This document shows, piece by piece, positions 24,165-35,900 of a stretch of 64,000 nt of DNA. Under the pieces are notes generated by a model. It did not search any database and was not told the origin of the DNA. It was given only the letters and a program-made list of their open reading frames with translations. The stretch is from NCBI GenBank assembly GCA_964036315.1, contig OZ038495.1:27835266-27899265 (forward strand). Reading direction: 5' to 3'. The DNA comes from Acanthosepion esculentum. Lineage: Eukaryota; Mollusca; Cephalopoda; Sepiida; Sepiidae. Each line of letters begins with the position of its first letter. Position 1 is the stretch's first letter. Made by a program: the position numbers and the translations under genes.

Positions 24165-24344
24165 AAAGTGAACATAGAAGTCAACACTTAGAGGCGTCAA
24201 GCCTGACGATTGCGTCTAGCAAGAAACAGCCTGTCGCCTCTAAATGTTGACTTCTATGTTCACTTTTATATTTACACTCGCTCTATTTCTGATATTGAGC
24301 ACTTTATCCCATAGATATAGCACATCTTAAGACTATATTTCTTC

Positions 24345-24346
<2 letters not shown>
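24161..24346 (+). mobile_element. Family A ribozyme-bearing repeat, inverted-arm short copy
   Basis: The left arm (AAAAGTGAACATAGAAGTCA, about 24165-24196) mirrors the right arm (24235-24270). Only about 35 bp separate them, so the interior of the full-length form (62905-63846) is deleted. The 3' part has the shared GCTCTA...GAGCAC motif and ends at the TA/TG tract at 24347. Confidence 0.7.
24195..24250 (+). ncRNA. Hammerhead ribozyme motif, family A (24.2 kb)
   Basis: CTGACGA (24203-24209), then TTGC/GCAA (a perfect 4-bp stem II around GTCTA), GAAAC (24223-24227) and GTC (24233-24235). Stem I keeps only GC/GC plus scattered pairs because the 5' arm is truncated. The core is intact. Confidence 0.45.

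Positions 24347-24398
<52 letters not shown>
24347..24398. repeat. (TA)n-(TG)n tail
   Basis: TA then TG repeats directly following the family A element. Confidence 0.95.
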
Positions 24399-24402
<4 letters not shown>

Positions 24403-24645
24403 AAATTTAAAAAAATTAAAAAGCGCTCTTGTTTAAGCCTATTTTTGGATATTAGTAATTTTTCTATTTTATTATTAACTATTTTATTCAATTTGTCTTC
24501 TCTACGGACTTATTCTGAGAAATTTATCACATTGTCGAAATGAAAAACAAAAACACTAAAAAAGAAAGAAATTAGTAATATCTAAAAAGAGGCTTAGACA
24601 TGAGCGTCTTTTTAAAAAAAATTTAGAATTTCATGTAACTACACA
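24403..24645. mobile_element. Repeat G hairpin element, copy 3
   Basis: Inverted ends of about 50 bp (24410-24466 and 24563-24618, both with TTTGGATATTAGTAA or its reverse) enclose about 100 bp. It looks like a short MITE. The same ends border copies 1 and 2. Confidence 0.6.
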
Positions 24646-24784
24646 ACATTTCACTTTTGTTTGTCATCACTTGCCTTGATAAAGTCAAATGATGAAACGC
24701 CTTGCCAAGGACGAAGTATTATTTTCCGATTGTCTATTTTATTCAGTTTGTCTTCTCTACAGATTTATTCTGTGAAAAAATTTA

Positions 24785-24848
24785 CATACATACATATATA
24801 CATGTCTATATATATCCATATCTATTTATCTATCTATCTATCTATCTA

Positions 24849-24903
<55 letters not shown>

Positions 24904-24919
24904 ACTTATTTAATTTATT

Positions 24920-24986
<67 letters not shown>

Positions 24987-24990
24987 CTCC
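24785..24990. repeat. (TA)n and (CTAT)n microsatellites
   Basis: CTAT repeats (24820-24852), then two long TA blocks separated by an ATTTTACTTATTTAAT spacer. Confidence 0.95.
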
Positions 24991-25690
24991 TTGCATATGC
25001 TATAATAAACCTAAACTTAAAAGTAAAAAGGAAGCAAATTACAAGAATTAATGTAAAATACCATTAAACTATTCTGCTGAAGAAATAATTACACAGTAGC
25101 CACAAAATAATTGTCTAATGCATCAATTCATATCACATAACTTACTACAAAAATCTAAAAATGTTCAATATGTCAACCATTAATAAAACAAAAAAATGAG
25201 AGGTTTAACAAGCCAATATTTTGTAGGAATTCTCATCCCAACTTGGAGACTATCTCTCTGATGATAATAATAATAATAATAATTGTAACAAAATATGTAT
25301 TTATTGTACAACCACTATATCCCACCAATTATATTGCCATTTATTCGATAACAGTTTAATTAAAATGCATATCCCCTAAAAAAAGTACAACAAAAGAGAA
25401 CAAGAAATGCAATATCACAAAAACAATATATCACATAAAATACAAAAAACGACTAAAAATACGGTAACTTTGCGCTCAGGTTCATACAACATTTCACCTT
25501 TCTTGGAAGATAACAATTTGCGATACTTAAAAACAGAAAAGATAAAAGCACAAGCTTTGGTAAACTGAATGAGATCAGACACGTCTGACAAAAAAAAAAA
25601 GAAGAATTTAACTAAAAAATGAAAAAAATGAAATTCAGCGTCCCCAATTTCTGCTTTCTCTCTCGGTAGATAATTCTAACCGACGCTCGT
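24991..25690. other. AT-rich stretch
   Basis: Contains an ATA/ATAATA run near 25262-25285. No recognised coding or element structure. Confidence 0.5.
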
Positions 25691-25811
25691 GTTTGTATAT
25701 TTGTCTCCTCTTCGTACACACATAAAAAAATCCATCAATAAAATGAATCTCTTTAGTTCAATGAAGCCCTTCGAGAGGGCGAAACGCGTTACTCAGGACT
25801 TTTCCACTTTG

Positions 25812-25814
<3 letters not shown>

Positions 25815-25850
<36 letters not shown>
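25815..25850. repeat. (TA)n microsatellite
   Basis: Lies between a degenerate hammerhead-like segment (about 25745-25800) and the next family A copy. Confidence 0.9.
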
Positions 25851-25853
<3 letters not shown>

Positions 25854-26047
25854 GAACATAGAAATCAACACTTAGAGGCGACAATCTGTTTCATGCTAGA
25901 TGGCCAGACGATTGCATCTAGCATGAAACAGACTGTTGCCTCTAAGTGTTGATTTCTATGTTCACTTTTATATTTACACACGCTCTATCTCTGATATTGA
26001 GCACTTTATCCCATAGATATAGCACATCTTAAGATTATATTTCTTCA

Positions 26048-26048
<1 letters not shown>
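25851..26048 (+). mobile_element. Family A repeat, inverted-arm short copy
   Basis: Arms 25853-25900 and 25925-25970 are reverse complements with about 20 bp between. The right-arm ribozyme box reads CAGACGA (25905-25911; U4 changed to A) and the cleavage triplet is GTT, so it is probably inactive. The 3' end runs to the TA tract at 26049. Confidence 0.7.
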
Positions 26049-26094
<46 letters not shown>

Positions 26095-26102
26095 ATATAT
26101 AC

Positions 26103-26148
<46 letters not shown>
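26049..26148. repeat. (TA)n-(TG)n microsatellite
   Basis: TA, TATGTG and TG blocks. Confidence 0.95.
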
Positions 26149-26150
<2 letters not shown>

Positions 26151-26154
26151 TTCT

Positions 26155-26200
26155 TAGTTGTAACCCGAGTTTCACGCTCACGAGATCATCAGAAGACTTT
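26155..26200 (-). ncRNA. Hammerhead-like motif, family H copy 3
   Basis: Minus strand: CTGATGA (26192-26186), TCTCGTGAGCGT arm, GAAAC (26173-26169), then GTT followed by ACAACTAAG. Spacing equals that of 4601-4642. Stem I pairing is partial (AGT and the terminal T). The unit is only about 55 bp and sits between microsatellites on both sides. Confidence 0.35.
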
Positions 26201-26202
26201 AA

Positions 26203-26204
<2 letters not shown>

Positions 26205-26267
<63 letters not shown>
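26205..26267. repeat. (TA)n microsatellite
   Basis: Pure TA tract at the 3' end (minus orientation) of family F copy 2. Confidence 0.95.
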
Positions 26268-26269
<2 letters not shown>

Positions 26270-26414
26270 ACAGAAAGACTGTTTTGCGGTATCACAGCTC
26301 ATCAGTGTGGCTAGACGTTCGGTTTCGTCTAGCTAGGTGTTAGTCGGAGAATCTACCCCTAGGCCGTTGGCACACGGCTGGGATGAAGGTGAATTTAAAC
26401 GTATTTTATTTTTG

Positions 26415-26425
<11 letters not shown>
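26268..26425 (-). mobile_element. Family F tRNA-headed ribozyme repeat, copy 2 (degenerate)
   Basis: Minus strand: a tRNA-like head (GCCGTGTGCCAACGG, about 26375-26361), then GAACGTCTAGCCACA, then CTGATGA (26305-26299) and a stem II arm. The next box reads AAAAC instead of GAAAC and the cleavage triplet TTC instead of GTC, so this copy should be inactive. A TA tract follows directly. Confidence 0.65.
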
Positions 26426-26507
<82 letters not shown>

Positions 26508-26520
26508 TGTGTATGTATAT
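26419..26520. repeat. (TA)n-(TG)n microsatellite
   Basis: TA block followed by TG block. Confidence 0.95.
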
Positions 26521-26565
26521 GTGTGTGTGTCTAAATATGTCAATAGACATATTTAGACACACACG
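26519..26565. repeat. Perfect hairpin
   Basis: TGTGTGTCTAAATATGTC and its exact reverse complement are separated by 4 nt (AATA). It adjoins the TG tract and may have arisen by inversion of the microsatellite edge. Confidence 0.85.
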
Positions 26566-26612
26566 CACATATACATACAAACACACATACACTCCCGAGA
26601 TATGTTCTATAC

Positions 26613-26849
26613 CTACTCAATGACGTGTAAATCTGGTGAACGCAGCAGGTTATGGGGTATTTTGAGGCCCATTGTTTCTGGTGCCAATTTTACCTCATCC
26701 ATGCACAATGGTGTTTGCTTAGTCTTTCTGGAACAAATTCTTATCTCCAGGTAAAATGATGAGCACATATGTCTGCAGATATGATTTATGTCTGTTGCTC
26801 CAATCAATATAGGTTCCACTAGAACTTCTTGATACCTCCAACAGAACAC
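26613..26849 (-). pseudogene. Possible Tc1-type transposase C-terminal remnant
   Basis: A 78-codon minus-strand frame has a 'WRYQEVLVEPILI' segment and ends in 'LLRSPDLHVIE', resembling the 'SPDLNxIE' catalytic motif of Tc1-type DDE transposases. The middle lacks a clear QDN motif. No terminal inverted repeats were seen nearby. Confidence 0.35.
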
Positions 26850-27177
26850 ACCCCATCGTTGTTTATGTAGATTAATTCTGTAAATTTAAAAAATAACTTT
26901 GAACTTTACTCAGTATTTTATTGCTTGTGCAATCATTTAATTTATACTATCCTCATATGCAAACATTAAGCGAAAGATTAAAATTTTGTTACCTGTGATT
27001 TTACAAAAAAATACCAACCATTGATAAATTCATGGGATCAGTGACTGAATCTCAACAGTATTTTCTGAGAAGCGGAGCTCTGTGTGTTTAGTGGGGTAAA
27101 GAAATTCTCATAAATTCAGCTTTAGACAAATCATTACCGCTCGATATACGCGGAATAATTGACTGAATTGAGTTGAA
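26850..27177. other. No recognised feature
   Basis: AT-rich sequence without supported content. Confidence 0.4.
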
Positions 27178-27330
27178 TGATCTACTAACACACATCTTCA
27201 CGTTGCAAATACAACAAACTCTCAATGAAATGTCATGAAAAGTTCTACATTGATATGTTACATTCAAACTATCATTTATTTCATATCATGCAATATGTTT
27301 TTTTCTGCTTAGCGGATCGAGCAAATTCCC
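27178..27330 (+). repeat. 150-bp direct repeat, intact copy
   Basis: CTACTAACACACATCTTCAC...TTCTGCTTAGCGG occurs contiguously here. The same sequence is split at 27929-28005 and 28568-28640, where SINE-containing DNA interrupts the second copy. Confidence 0.8.
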
Positions 27331-27435
27331 GATATCGTATCGTTTCCGGAAAATCCATCGAATCAGATGTTTAAAAACTTGTGCTGTTCCACCATTGGAA
27401 TTTCTGCTCCGGCTAATTTTAAAAATGGGTCATGG

Positions 27436-27920
27436 TTTGGTTTGGTTTGTTTTACGGCATATCAACCTCAATGGGTCATTTAATGCCGACAAAATTTTTT
27501 ATTGCTGGTAATATTTTGTTTTGTGGAAAAAACTATTTCTGGTAATATTTTTCCTTCGAATATGTATTACTGGTAATATTTTTTCAAAATGTATTGCTCG
27601 TAATATTTATTTTTTAAAAACATTGTTGGTAATATTTTTTTCAAAAATTTATTGCTGGTAATAATTTTTTAAAAGTATTTCTGGTATTAAAACCTCTTTT
27701 TACACTTTAATAGTGTTTTTACGCCAGTTTTGGAGTTAACTATTTGCCCATAGCTGGGACCCTAACAGGAGCTACCACCCCGGGTCAGGGTGGACCTGGG
27801 AACACCAGCAATTAAGAGGTGGTTCCACGCTTCTCAAAACCTCCTGATCAGAGGCCTTGCTGTTGGATGTAGTTTATCGTCTTACCCAGGATGTGGATGT
27901 AATTTCTTGTTATACCCAGG
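27436..27920 (+). mobile_element. Interspersed repeat B, copy 1
   Basis: Starts TTTGGTTTGTTTTACGGCAT, includes six or so degenerate ATTGCTGGTAATATTTT units (about 35 bp each), then a unique GC-richer block (CTACCACCCCGGGTCAGGGT to CGTCTTACCCAGGATG). Copies are at 29196-29755 (+) and 42075-42440 (-). No tRNA-type promoter or coding frame is seen; the class is unknown. Confidence 0.75.
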
Positions 27921-28019
27921 ACGGGAATAATCTACTGACTAACACACATCTTCACGTTGCAAATACAACAAACTATCATTGAAATGACATGAAAAGTTCT
28001 ACATTGTTTTATCTTTCAG

Positions 28020-28325
28020 TATCGCTCTATATTTCTATGATGAGGTTCTATATACACTATTTACATTCTTCTGACTATCATCCTCATCTTTGTTGCCATA
28101 TTTATCACAACGAAAGGTCGTTATACGCTGGCCTTCATCAGGTGGTTGGAATGTCGAACTGAACCCTGTATTTCGCTCACTGGAGTAGAATGTTCTAATA
28201 CCTCGTGCCATGTCTAATGGATGTGAGTTATCTCCTGTTAATTCCGCTCTTCAAGTTTTCCACCGCCTTAACGAGGTATTGAACTCACACTCTGTCACTG
28301 GATCTAACTAACGCCTTTATCCACC
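28020..28325 (-). mobile_element. Family C tRNA-derived SINE, third copy
   Basis: Matches the minus-strand arm at 6270-6560, including the tRNA-like part (GAGTTCAATACCTCG near 28285-28271). It lies inside the split copy of the 150-bp direct repeat. Confidence 0.7.
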
Positions 28326-28640
28326 TTGATGACATTTGTGTATGAATTTCTGGGATTTATAAACCTTCAGCAACCATTTTTATCAATGCTCATATTGCAA
28401 TTTTTGCTGTTATCATTGCATGTTTTTTTCACCAGAGCTCATATTGCAATGTTCGTTGTTATTATTGCTTTTCTCTGGCACTCCTTATTACTGGTTGCTA
28501 TATTTTATTCATTTCTATGCTTGGTCGGCTCAGGGTTTTGTAAATAGTGTGGTTTATCTTTGCAGACATGTTACCTTCAAACTATCATTTATTTCATATC
28601 ATGTAATATGCTTTTCTGCTTAGCGTGTCGATCAAACACA

Positions 28641-29195
28641 TCGGATCAAATTCGGAATCGTTCTTCTATGAAGAATGCATATCTTACCGAAGTTTGGGCC
28701 TAACATCATAGAAAACAAAGGATACTTTAATGATAGAACGCTGTGAACATCTATAAAGATGTGTTGTCAAAAATGATTGAAATCTAACAATTAAAAAATA
28801 TATTTTCAAAGAATCGATATCGAAATTGAAATATTTGACCAATCAACAAAACATATGGCAACTGAAAAACATATAAAAAGATCAATCGCCTAATATTTGA
28901 TAAATAACTGAAAATGACTGAAACAATATATTGAAATCAAAATATCAAAGTTAAACAAGTAATCTATCAATATGTGATTCAAAATGTATGATTTGAGTAG
29001 GATTCAAAATTGAAATCTAAGTAAACAACTGATCTAATAGTCTTACTAGTATTTGTCAATCGATTTTTTCGTATGATTTTGTGCAAAACGAAACGATCGC
29101 ATTTAAGATTCTTATCTACTAGATCAGAAACTCTGTAATGAATATCATTTATAAACTCAAACACTAGAAAAATATTTGATGATATAACTATAATA
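28641..29195. other. AT-rich stretch
   Basis: No feature recognised. Confidence 0.4.
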
Positions 29196-29755
29196 TAGTT
29201 TGGTTTCTTTTGTTTAACGTCATATCAACCTCAATGGGTTATTTAATGCCGACAACATTTTTAGGATAGATTCGTATGAATAGAATATGTATTCTTTGGT
29301 CTAGATTGGTTTGGTTTCTTTTGTTTTACGTTATATCAAGCTCAATGTGTTATTTAATTCCGACTAAATTTTCAGAATAGATTCATATGAATAGAATATG
29401 TATTCTTTGGTTTAGATTGGTTTGGTTTATTTTGTTTTACGGCATATAAACTTCAGTGGGTTATTTAATGCCAACAAATATTTTTATTGCTGGTAATATT
29501 TTATTTTGTCAAAAATCTGTTTCTGTTAATATTTTTCCTTCAAAATTGTATTGCTGGTAATAATTTTTTCCCAAAAAGTATTGCTGGTAATAGTTAACTA
29601 TTTGCCCATAGCTGGGATCCTAAAAGGTGCTACCACTCCGGGTCAGAGTGGACCTGGTAGCACCAGCAATTAAGAGGTGGTTCCACGCTCCTCAAACCCC
29701 CCTGATTAGAGGGCTTGCTGTGGGACATAGTTTAACGTCTTACCCAGGACGGTAA
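29196..29755 (+). mobile_element. Interspersed repeat B, copy 2, with tandem 5' units
   Basis: The first about 110 bp (TTTGGTTTCTTTTGTTTAACG...ATATGTATTCTTTGGT) is repeated nearly 2.5 times before the rest of the B sequence. The 3' block matches copy 1 to about 90% by eye. Confidence 0.75.
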
Positions 29756-30587
29756 CTATAATAGAGGATTGCAGAATTCTAAAACGGACGAAATATTTGA
29801 TTAAAAAAAATAACGTTTAGGAAGGAGTTTTTTTTTCAAGCTACTATTATTTCTATTCCCCTCCATTCACGACCGCACAAACGAAATATGCAGACTGATA
29901 ACATTATGAGAAACGTAGTAAGGTCAATGCATCTCTGTTCTTACAACCAGCAGCCAGCCAACCGGCACATATCACTTGATTATAGTGGTCACGGATTGTT
30001 CAGAACCAACCGCACTTTTGGGTAGCGCCGAATACAGAGAAATGGTGAAGAGTATTTACAAGTATGCCACAAGGTTTCCAAACTACCCTTCGCATTTTGG
30101 ATTCAGAGACCGTACTATAGGGCCCACTTTGCCCTGCTATTGACCCATGAGATTGATTCATGCCATTCCCAATAGCATTAGCACGTAAGTGAATGTAATG
30201 TGTTCATCACTGGAATTCGAGCCGCTATCCATTACTCCAGTATATGTGCGTGTTTTGTAGCTACATACACGAACACAAGTGCTGTGAAATTTACTCATAC
30301 ACAAGCAGGACAACATTGGAACCATAGTGTGTTCTTACTAATTCTTTTTAATTCTGGAACAAATCTAGATTTGAACACTAACTCAGCTTCAAAGCAGACC
30401 TTCAAAATAAATACATTTGATCGGGCATAAGGCTAACACTATTCGGTTTTGTGTGATTTAATTATCAGAAAACTTAAATGAAGTCAGTAATCACTGTATT
30501 CAACAGGTAGTAAAATATATATTTACAGTTTTTTAGCCATTAGAGAATTACAACAGCAATTATGGGAAATTTGAGAGTTAATATATC
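29756..30587. other. Mostly unrecognised; short dispersed repeat at 30165-30240
   Basis: The segment around AGCACGTAAGTGAATGTAATG (30179-30200) recurs inverted at about 37757-37777 with similar flanks, indicating another dispersed repeat of unknown class. Confidence 0.45.
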
Positions 30588-30731
30588 ATGGCGAGATCAA
30601 CATTAACTCTGTTGATTTTCATCCTCGCTCGAATGCAGTCTACGAGTTCTGGATGTAAATTCAATGGAATATCAAATATTAAGTCAGTTATGTCTTCCCA
30701 TTTGTGTGCCTACATTTTCCTGTGCTATTAA
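30588..30731 (+). CDS. Short frame with signal-peptide-like start (speculative)
   Basis: A 47-codon frame beginning MARSTLTLLIFILARMQSTS shows a basic residue, a hydrophobic core and small residues, the general design of a secretory signal. A possible splice donor (AA|GTCAGT) follows at about 30681-30688 in phase with the end of the signal-like part. A first exon of a secreted protein is possible. No partner exon or promoter was identified, and the length is compatible with chance. Confidence 0.2.
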   Translation: MARSTLTLLIFILARMQSTSSGCKFNGISNIKSVMSSHLCAYIFLCY

Positions 30732-31949
30732 ATGTCATTTCAATTAAAAAGTCTTTGATTAGAATATGTCATTAGGAGCAAAATAAAAGACGAGATTATT
30801 GTATTCACTACAAAATAAAAAAAATCTAGAATAGGTTAATCAGAAAATTCTCGTCCCTTCGTAACACTCTTCACCATCTGACCTTTGCACGCCATTAACT
30901 AAGTTTCTTGGGACTCAATTAGTATCGATTTCTAGTAAATTCGAAAGAAATTTAGTATGTGAGGGAGGGGAGGATTATCTCTGCGTAGAGTCACACTAAT
31001 GTGAACGAAAAAGAAATTTGCGATATTTTTTATATCATCATTACATCATTTTGTGTGACCTCTTGTACATCGATACCAGTGTTTTTTTATACGTTCATTA
31101 AAATTTATGGATTTGATCGAATCATGAATTATCGTTCTTAGTCTGTTCTATACGACGCAGCCTCTTTTTCGATCATACTCAGGGATTTAGACATCAACAT
31201 TTGCATGACGAATAAATATCTGCTACTTCTAACTAGAAGTGCTACCTAAAATGTAACACTCTTTCTCGACATTGGAAAAAGGTTCGATTTGACAGTAAAA
31301 AAGAAACTTTCATTATTAGAAAAGCCCAATGTATGTTTCTTAAGATTTGATTGAAAATATAGGTGAATATAAATTATGAATGACTTGAGCTGTGTAAGGC
31401 TTTATTAAAGTAAATCAGTATTTTCTTATGAAAGCTGGTTTTCGCTAGAATATGTTAGTAAATTATTTATATTCAGTGAGCTTATATCAAAAACTATAAA
31501 AATTCTTTGAAGTGGGGGTCAGGTTTTATTCTGTAAAAATATGTAACATAAATACTATATATAAATAAAACCTAAACTTACAGAAACATACATACGATTG
31601 AGAAAATATCGCATATGCTTAAATAATTTATTCTATTATTTGACATGTTAATATGGGCTCATTGGAATTTTAATCATTAATTTTCTTAACCTTTTTTTCT
31701 TTCTCAGTTTTAACATTGTTTCCAACAGTTTTAATTACTCTTCAAATATTTTTTCTTGAATATTATTTTCCTGTCTAAATACCTCTCTTAATAATGTCGC
31801 ATAAATTTTCTATATAAATATCTAGGTAGGTTCGTAGGCAATTTAGTGTCTGAGACTCTGGGTCATGGTATGACCATTATAGACTATTTGAAGAAATATT
31901 GTCATTATTATGATCCTCTTTAGCTTTGCAAAACTCAAAATTATCTTGT
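30732..31949. other. No recognised feature
   Basis: AT-rich, no supported frame or repeat. Confidence 0.4.
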
Positions 31950-32960
31950 CCAAGAATATTTGTGTTTGAAAACATTTTTATGTTTATACATTCTTTTTTT
32001 ATAGATACAAATATTTAAGTAAATGCTCTGTTTATAATAAACAGTATTAACAACATTTACCCGCCTGAATATCCGAGAAGTTTTCATAGAAATTATGCGT
32101 CCTCCTACAGGAATCGAACCTGTATCCTGTACGGAACCATCATATAGCCTGACTTGCTTTAACGACTTAGCCACGGAGGAGCGCTTCAGTTAGCATGGTC
32201 GATTTTACTGTTTTTAAACTACAATTCTCCAAAAATAATTGTCGGATTTTATCCATTTCATAATGTGTGACGTCATTTGTCGAGAATATGAATGTACGGG
32301 AGGAAATCATGGAGAATTGTATTTTAAAAACAGTAAAATCGACCTTGCTAACCGAAACACTCCTTTGTGGCTAAATCGGTAAAGCACGTCAGGCTATATG
32401 ACGGTTGCGTATAGGATACAGGTTCGAATACTGTCGCAGGACGCATATTTCCTATGAAAATTTCTCGGGCATTCAGGCCGGTAAATATTTAATACTGTTT
32501 ATTATAAACAGAGCATTTACTTAAATATTTGTATCTATAAAAAAGAATGTATAAACATAAAAATGTCTTAAAATAATTGTCGGACTTTGTCGATTTCATA
32601 ATGTGTGACGTCATTTGTTTCCATTTGATACGCCATGAGCAGACATGCATGTACGTGAAAGATTCATGGAAGATTGAAGTTTATAAGCAGTAAATTCGAC
32701 CTTGCCAACCGAACGATCCTCTGTGGCCGAATCGGATAAAAGGCACGTCAGGCTATATAATGGTTCCGTATAGGATACAGGTTCGAATCCTTTCGGAGGA
32801 AGAATATTTTCTATGAAAATTTCTCGGACATTCAGGCCGGTAAATATTGTTTAATACTGTTTATTATAAACAGAGCATTTACTTAAATATTTGTATCTAT
32901 AAAAAATAATGTATAAACATAAAAATGTCTTAAAATAATTGTCGGACTTTGTTCATTTCA
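31950..32960. mobile_element. Cluster of three tRNA-like SINE family T units
   Basis: One minus-strand unit (32225-31950) is followed head-to-head by two plus-strand units (about 32310-32650 and 32655-32960) at a period of about 357 bp. Each has a tRNA-like head: CTCCTCTGTGGCCGAATCGG A-box region and GGTTCGAATCC B box (32421-32429 and 32779-32789). The body of about 150 bp contains TTTCTCGGACATTCAGGCCG and ATTATAAACAGAGCATTTAC. The hairpin CGTCA/TGACG of the anticodon arm is present, but the loop lacks the standard U33. Retroposed or tandem tRNA-related units rather than functional tRNAs. Confidence 0.75.
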
Positions 32961-35900
32961 TTATCTGTGTTTATCTATTATCAACTTTAAAGGAAAAATA
33001 CGATAGAAGAGCTCAGTTTCCATGTACTTTTTCTCAACATACATGATTTTCTTTGTGATGTTTATTTCATGGTATAATTTGATTGCTTTTATATCGTTAA
33101 CGGCCACCATACATTCTATTTGTTTCCATTTGCAAAACCAGCTAATTCAACAATTTCCTTGCTGATCAAACTACTTTTCTTGCTAATAACGCTTTTTAAA
33201 AACTTTTTGTCAAGTATCATTTTCTGACACTTAAAACCGTTTTTCTTTTATTTCTTGTTCTCATCTTGCCACTGATTTCAATTTCTTTGTCGATTGTTCA
33301 GTGATCGCTGTTAAAATTCTCTTCGGTTTTCAAATATATAGGAAATTTAAAAACATCAATGTTAACTTTATTCATATATATATTTAGGTACTGACCAACT
33401 CACGATTTCGCATGATAAAATCTCAAACCACAAGTTATAGTAAATATTTCTAATAAAAGCAGACATTATAAACTGAAATTCAGATTGTATATTCGTCATA
33501 GAAATATATTATATTTCTATGATGAATATACAGACATACTGACATCTGTTTAGATTTTTACTGTGAATGGCCAGAAGAATCACTTAAACTCATTTCCCTT
33601 AATTTTTCCGTCTTGAAACTCAAAAATATTAAATTATGCACTAGATCTAACAAACTGATCTCTTTGGCGTAATCTCCCAATAAAAGGATTTTACTGGCAC
33701 AAAATCTGTGGTATTTTATAAATCTAGAGTATCACAGTAAATTGTCTTGGCTATGTCGATTTTCTGATCATATGAATATTCTACAACCAGTTGTTTGTTG
33801 CTGGTTTTAGGGGTTGGGTTGGGGGGTGAATTTAATTTTTTATTTAGATCTTTTGTTATCGCTTTCTACCTTATTTCAAGAAATTCTTACTTAATATATC
33901 TTGAGACCTTTTATAAAAATCCATAAGAGATAATATAAGATATTTTAATCACCAATCCCTCTTTACGAAATTGATGGTAATGATAATATTAGTAGTTTCC
34001 TTATAATGAAACATTTGACATTGATTGACCGAACAGCCTTCGAACTACCTTCGATTGAAATTTATAAAATCTTTATCTTCAATCAATTTTTTAAGGAAAA
34101 TACGTTTCTCAGTTCCAGTAACTGTTATCGCTCTTTCTAGTTTTGATGTGGATAATATCAATACATTGATTATATTATTTTCTTTTCGCGTTACATGTCC
34201 TATCCCTTTTGGTTATTGCTCCTTAAGTGATTTAGTTTTTATTATTTAGTACATTTATTTTTGATTCTGTAGCGCCAGTCCACAACATTCAAAGAAGAAT
34301 TGTCGTTGCTAGGAGCTAAAGGCTTCATTTGCTCGATGCCTTTTTAACCCGTGATCTGAGAAAGCAACTGTATATAGCTGACAGTTTAAATATTTCTGAA
34401 CGAGTTTAACGCCATGTTTGATATCCATGTGAAAGTCACGATCTGACGATGCTATTTAAGAACATGACACGAGGTTTTAGGTTAATGTTTTAGTTTTTAG
34501 CAATTTGCGGTATTGACCGAAACTAGCCGTGGCATAGCCTATTCTATGGTCAAATATCCTTATCCCCTGTACGAAATTTGCAATAACCGAACCATACACC
34601 AGGGTATTTTAAGTGTTTAATATATACTAATTCCAAATCCTGAATTGATAAACTATCTCTAATCATTCCTTTCTAGGAAATGAATGAAAGCTATCACTTT
34701 AGCTACTTGTTAACTCCCGTGGAAAAAATATAAAACTGACGTTTGGCGTCGCTTCTCCAAGCAGGTAGGAAAGTGTCTTAAAAATCTAGTTTGTGACAAT
34801 TGATCACAACTAAATTTTTCAAATAATATATGTATACCATCATCACTTTATTCATTATTTTATCGAGTTTTCTTTATTCTAAATAGTACAGGCTGGCTGC
34901 AACAAAAATATTTAGTGACTGTTTTTCTGCTCCTTGTTTATGACGTCTAGTTCTGGTTTCCTTGAACTTCAGATTCTCCCTCCGCGTGAGGTATTAGCCG
35001 GTCGCAAACATGAGTGTGGGATGCATATCGACGCTTCAGAATTCTTGAGACTGTTGAATTCACGCCGTTTTGGACTTATATAAAACACAGATAAAGGCAA
35101 TCCATCACTTTCAAAATGCCCCGCCTACGAGACATTCCGGCCAGTCGCTGACTATTCTGTCCCTGGCCTTCGCATTCTGTAAAACACTGAATACTGTCCA
35201 CAAAATATATACAGTTTTACAGTTGAGTCTTGTCGCTAGAAACATTTTGGTCTACACCTCTAATCTTTCCCGACTTTTAATTTTACTTTCTTAATTCATT
35301 AACTTTTATCGGACTATATGATGTCTGCTGCAATCATCTCTATTCAGAGTTTTATAACATAAAAACTTAGACGTCGAAATCCTTCTGTAGAATCAGGTAA
35401 TTCCTTATACATAATTAAAATTGAACATTTTCCCTTCCCAGATGTTATTTCAATATTTCGTTTGAATTAGTGTCTCAGTTTCACCTTATGTTTATAGTTT
35501 TAGATCATACTTTTAGGACCAAATACTATATAATATTATAATTCTGCGGGATCGATTTGATTAATATTATCGATATAACAATGATTATTTTTAATCTCTT
35601 AATTGATCTTCTTATGTCGAACGCAGCTCGTTAGAGCATTTTTTTCTTTTTATTGGGTAAAAACTTCATCATGTATTATGGACATTTTAACACATTGGTG
35701 TATTTCCGAGATTTAGGGAATGAGATTCCTTGGATCTTTTTTCGAGTCCAAACGTGATAGTGTTAGTTATTTCTTGCCCCTTGTTAAGGAATTTCTATCA
35801 AGAAACAATATAACATTTGCTCTTCTGTCTTTCCTGGATTTATTTCTTTAGTAAATGTCGCAGCCCTTGTTATGTTAGGATTGTTTTGATCAAACACGTT

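Noticed and set aside
24660..24715. TTGATAA...GAAACGCC as another hammerhead
   Set aside because: Core-like boxes are present, but stem I could not be found and stem II is three pairs at most.
31950..32960. CRISPR-like array
   Set aside because: Unit length (about 357 bp), tRNA-like boxes and a eukaryotic repeat context rule it out.
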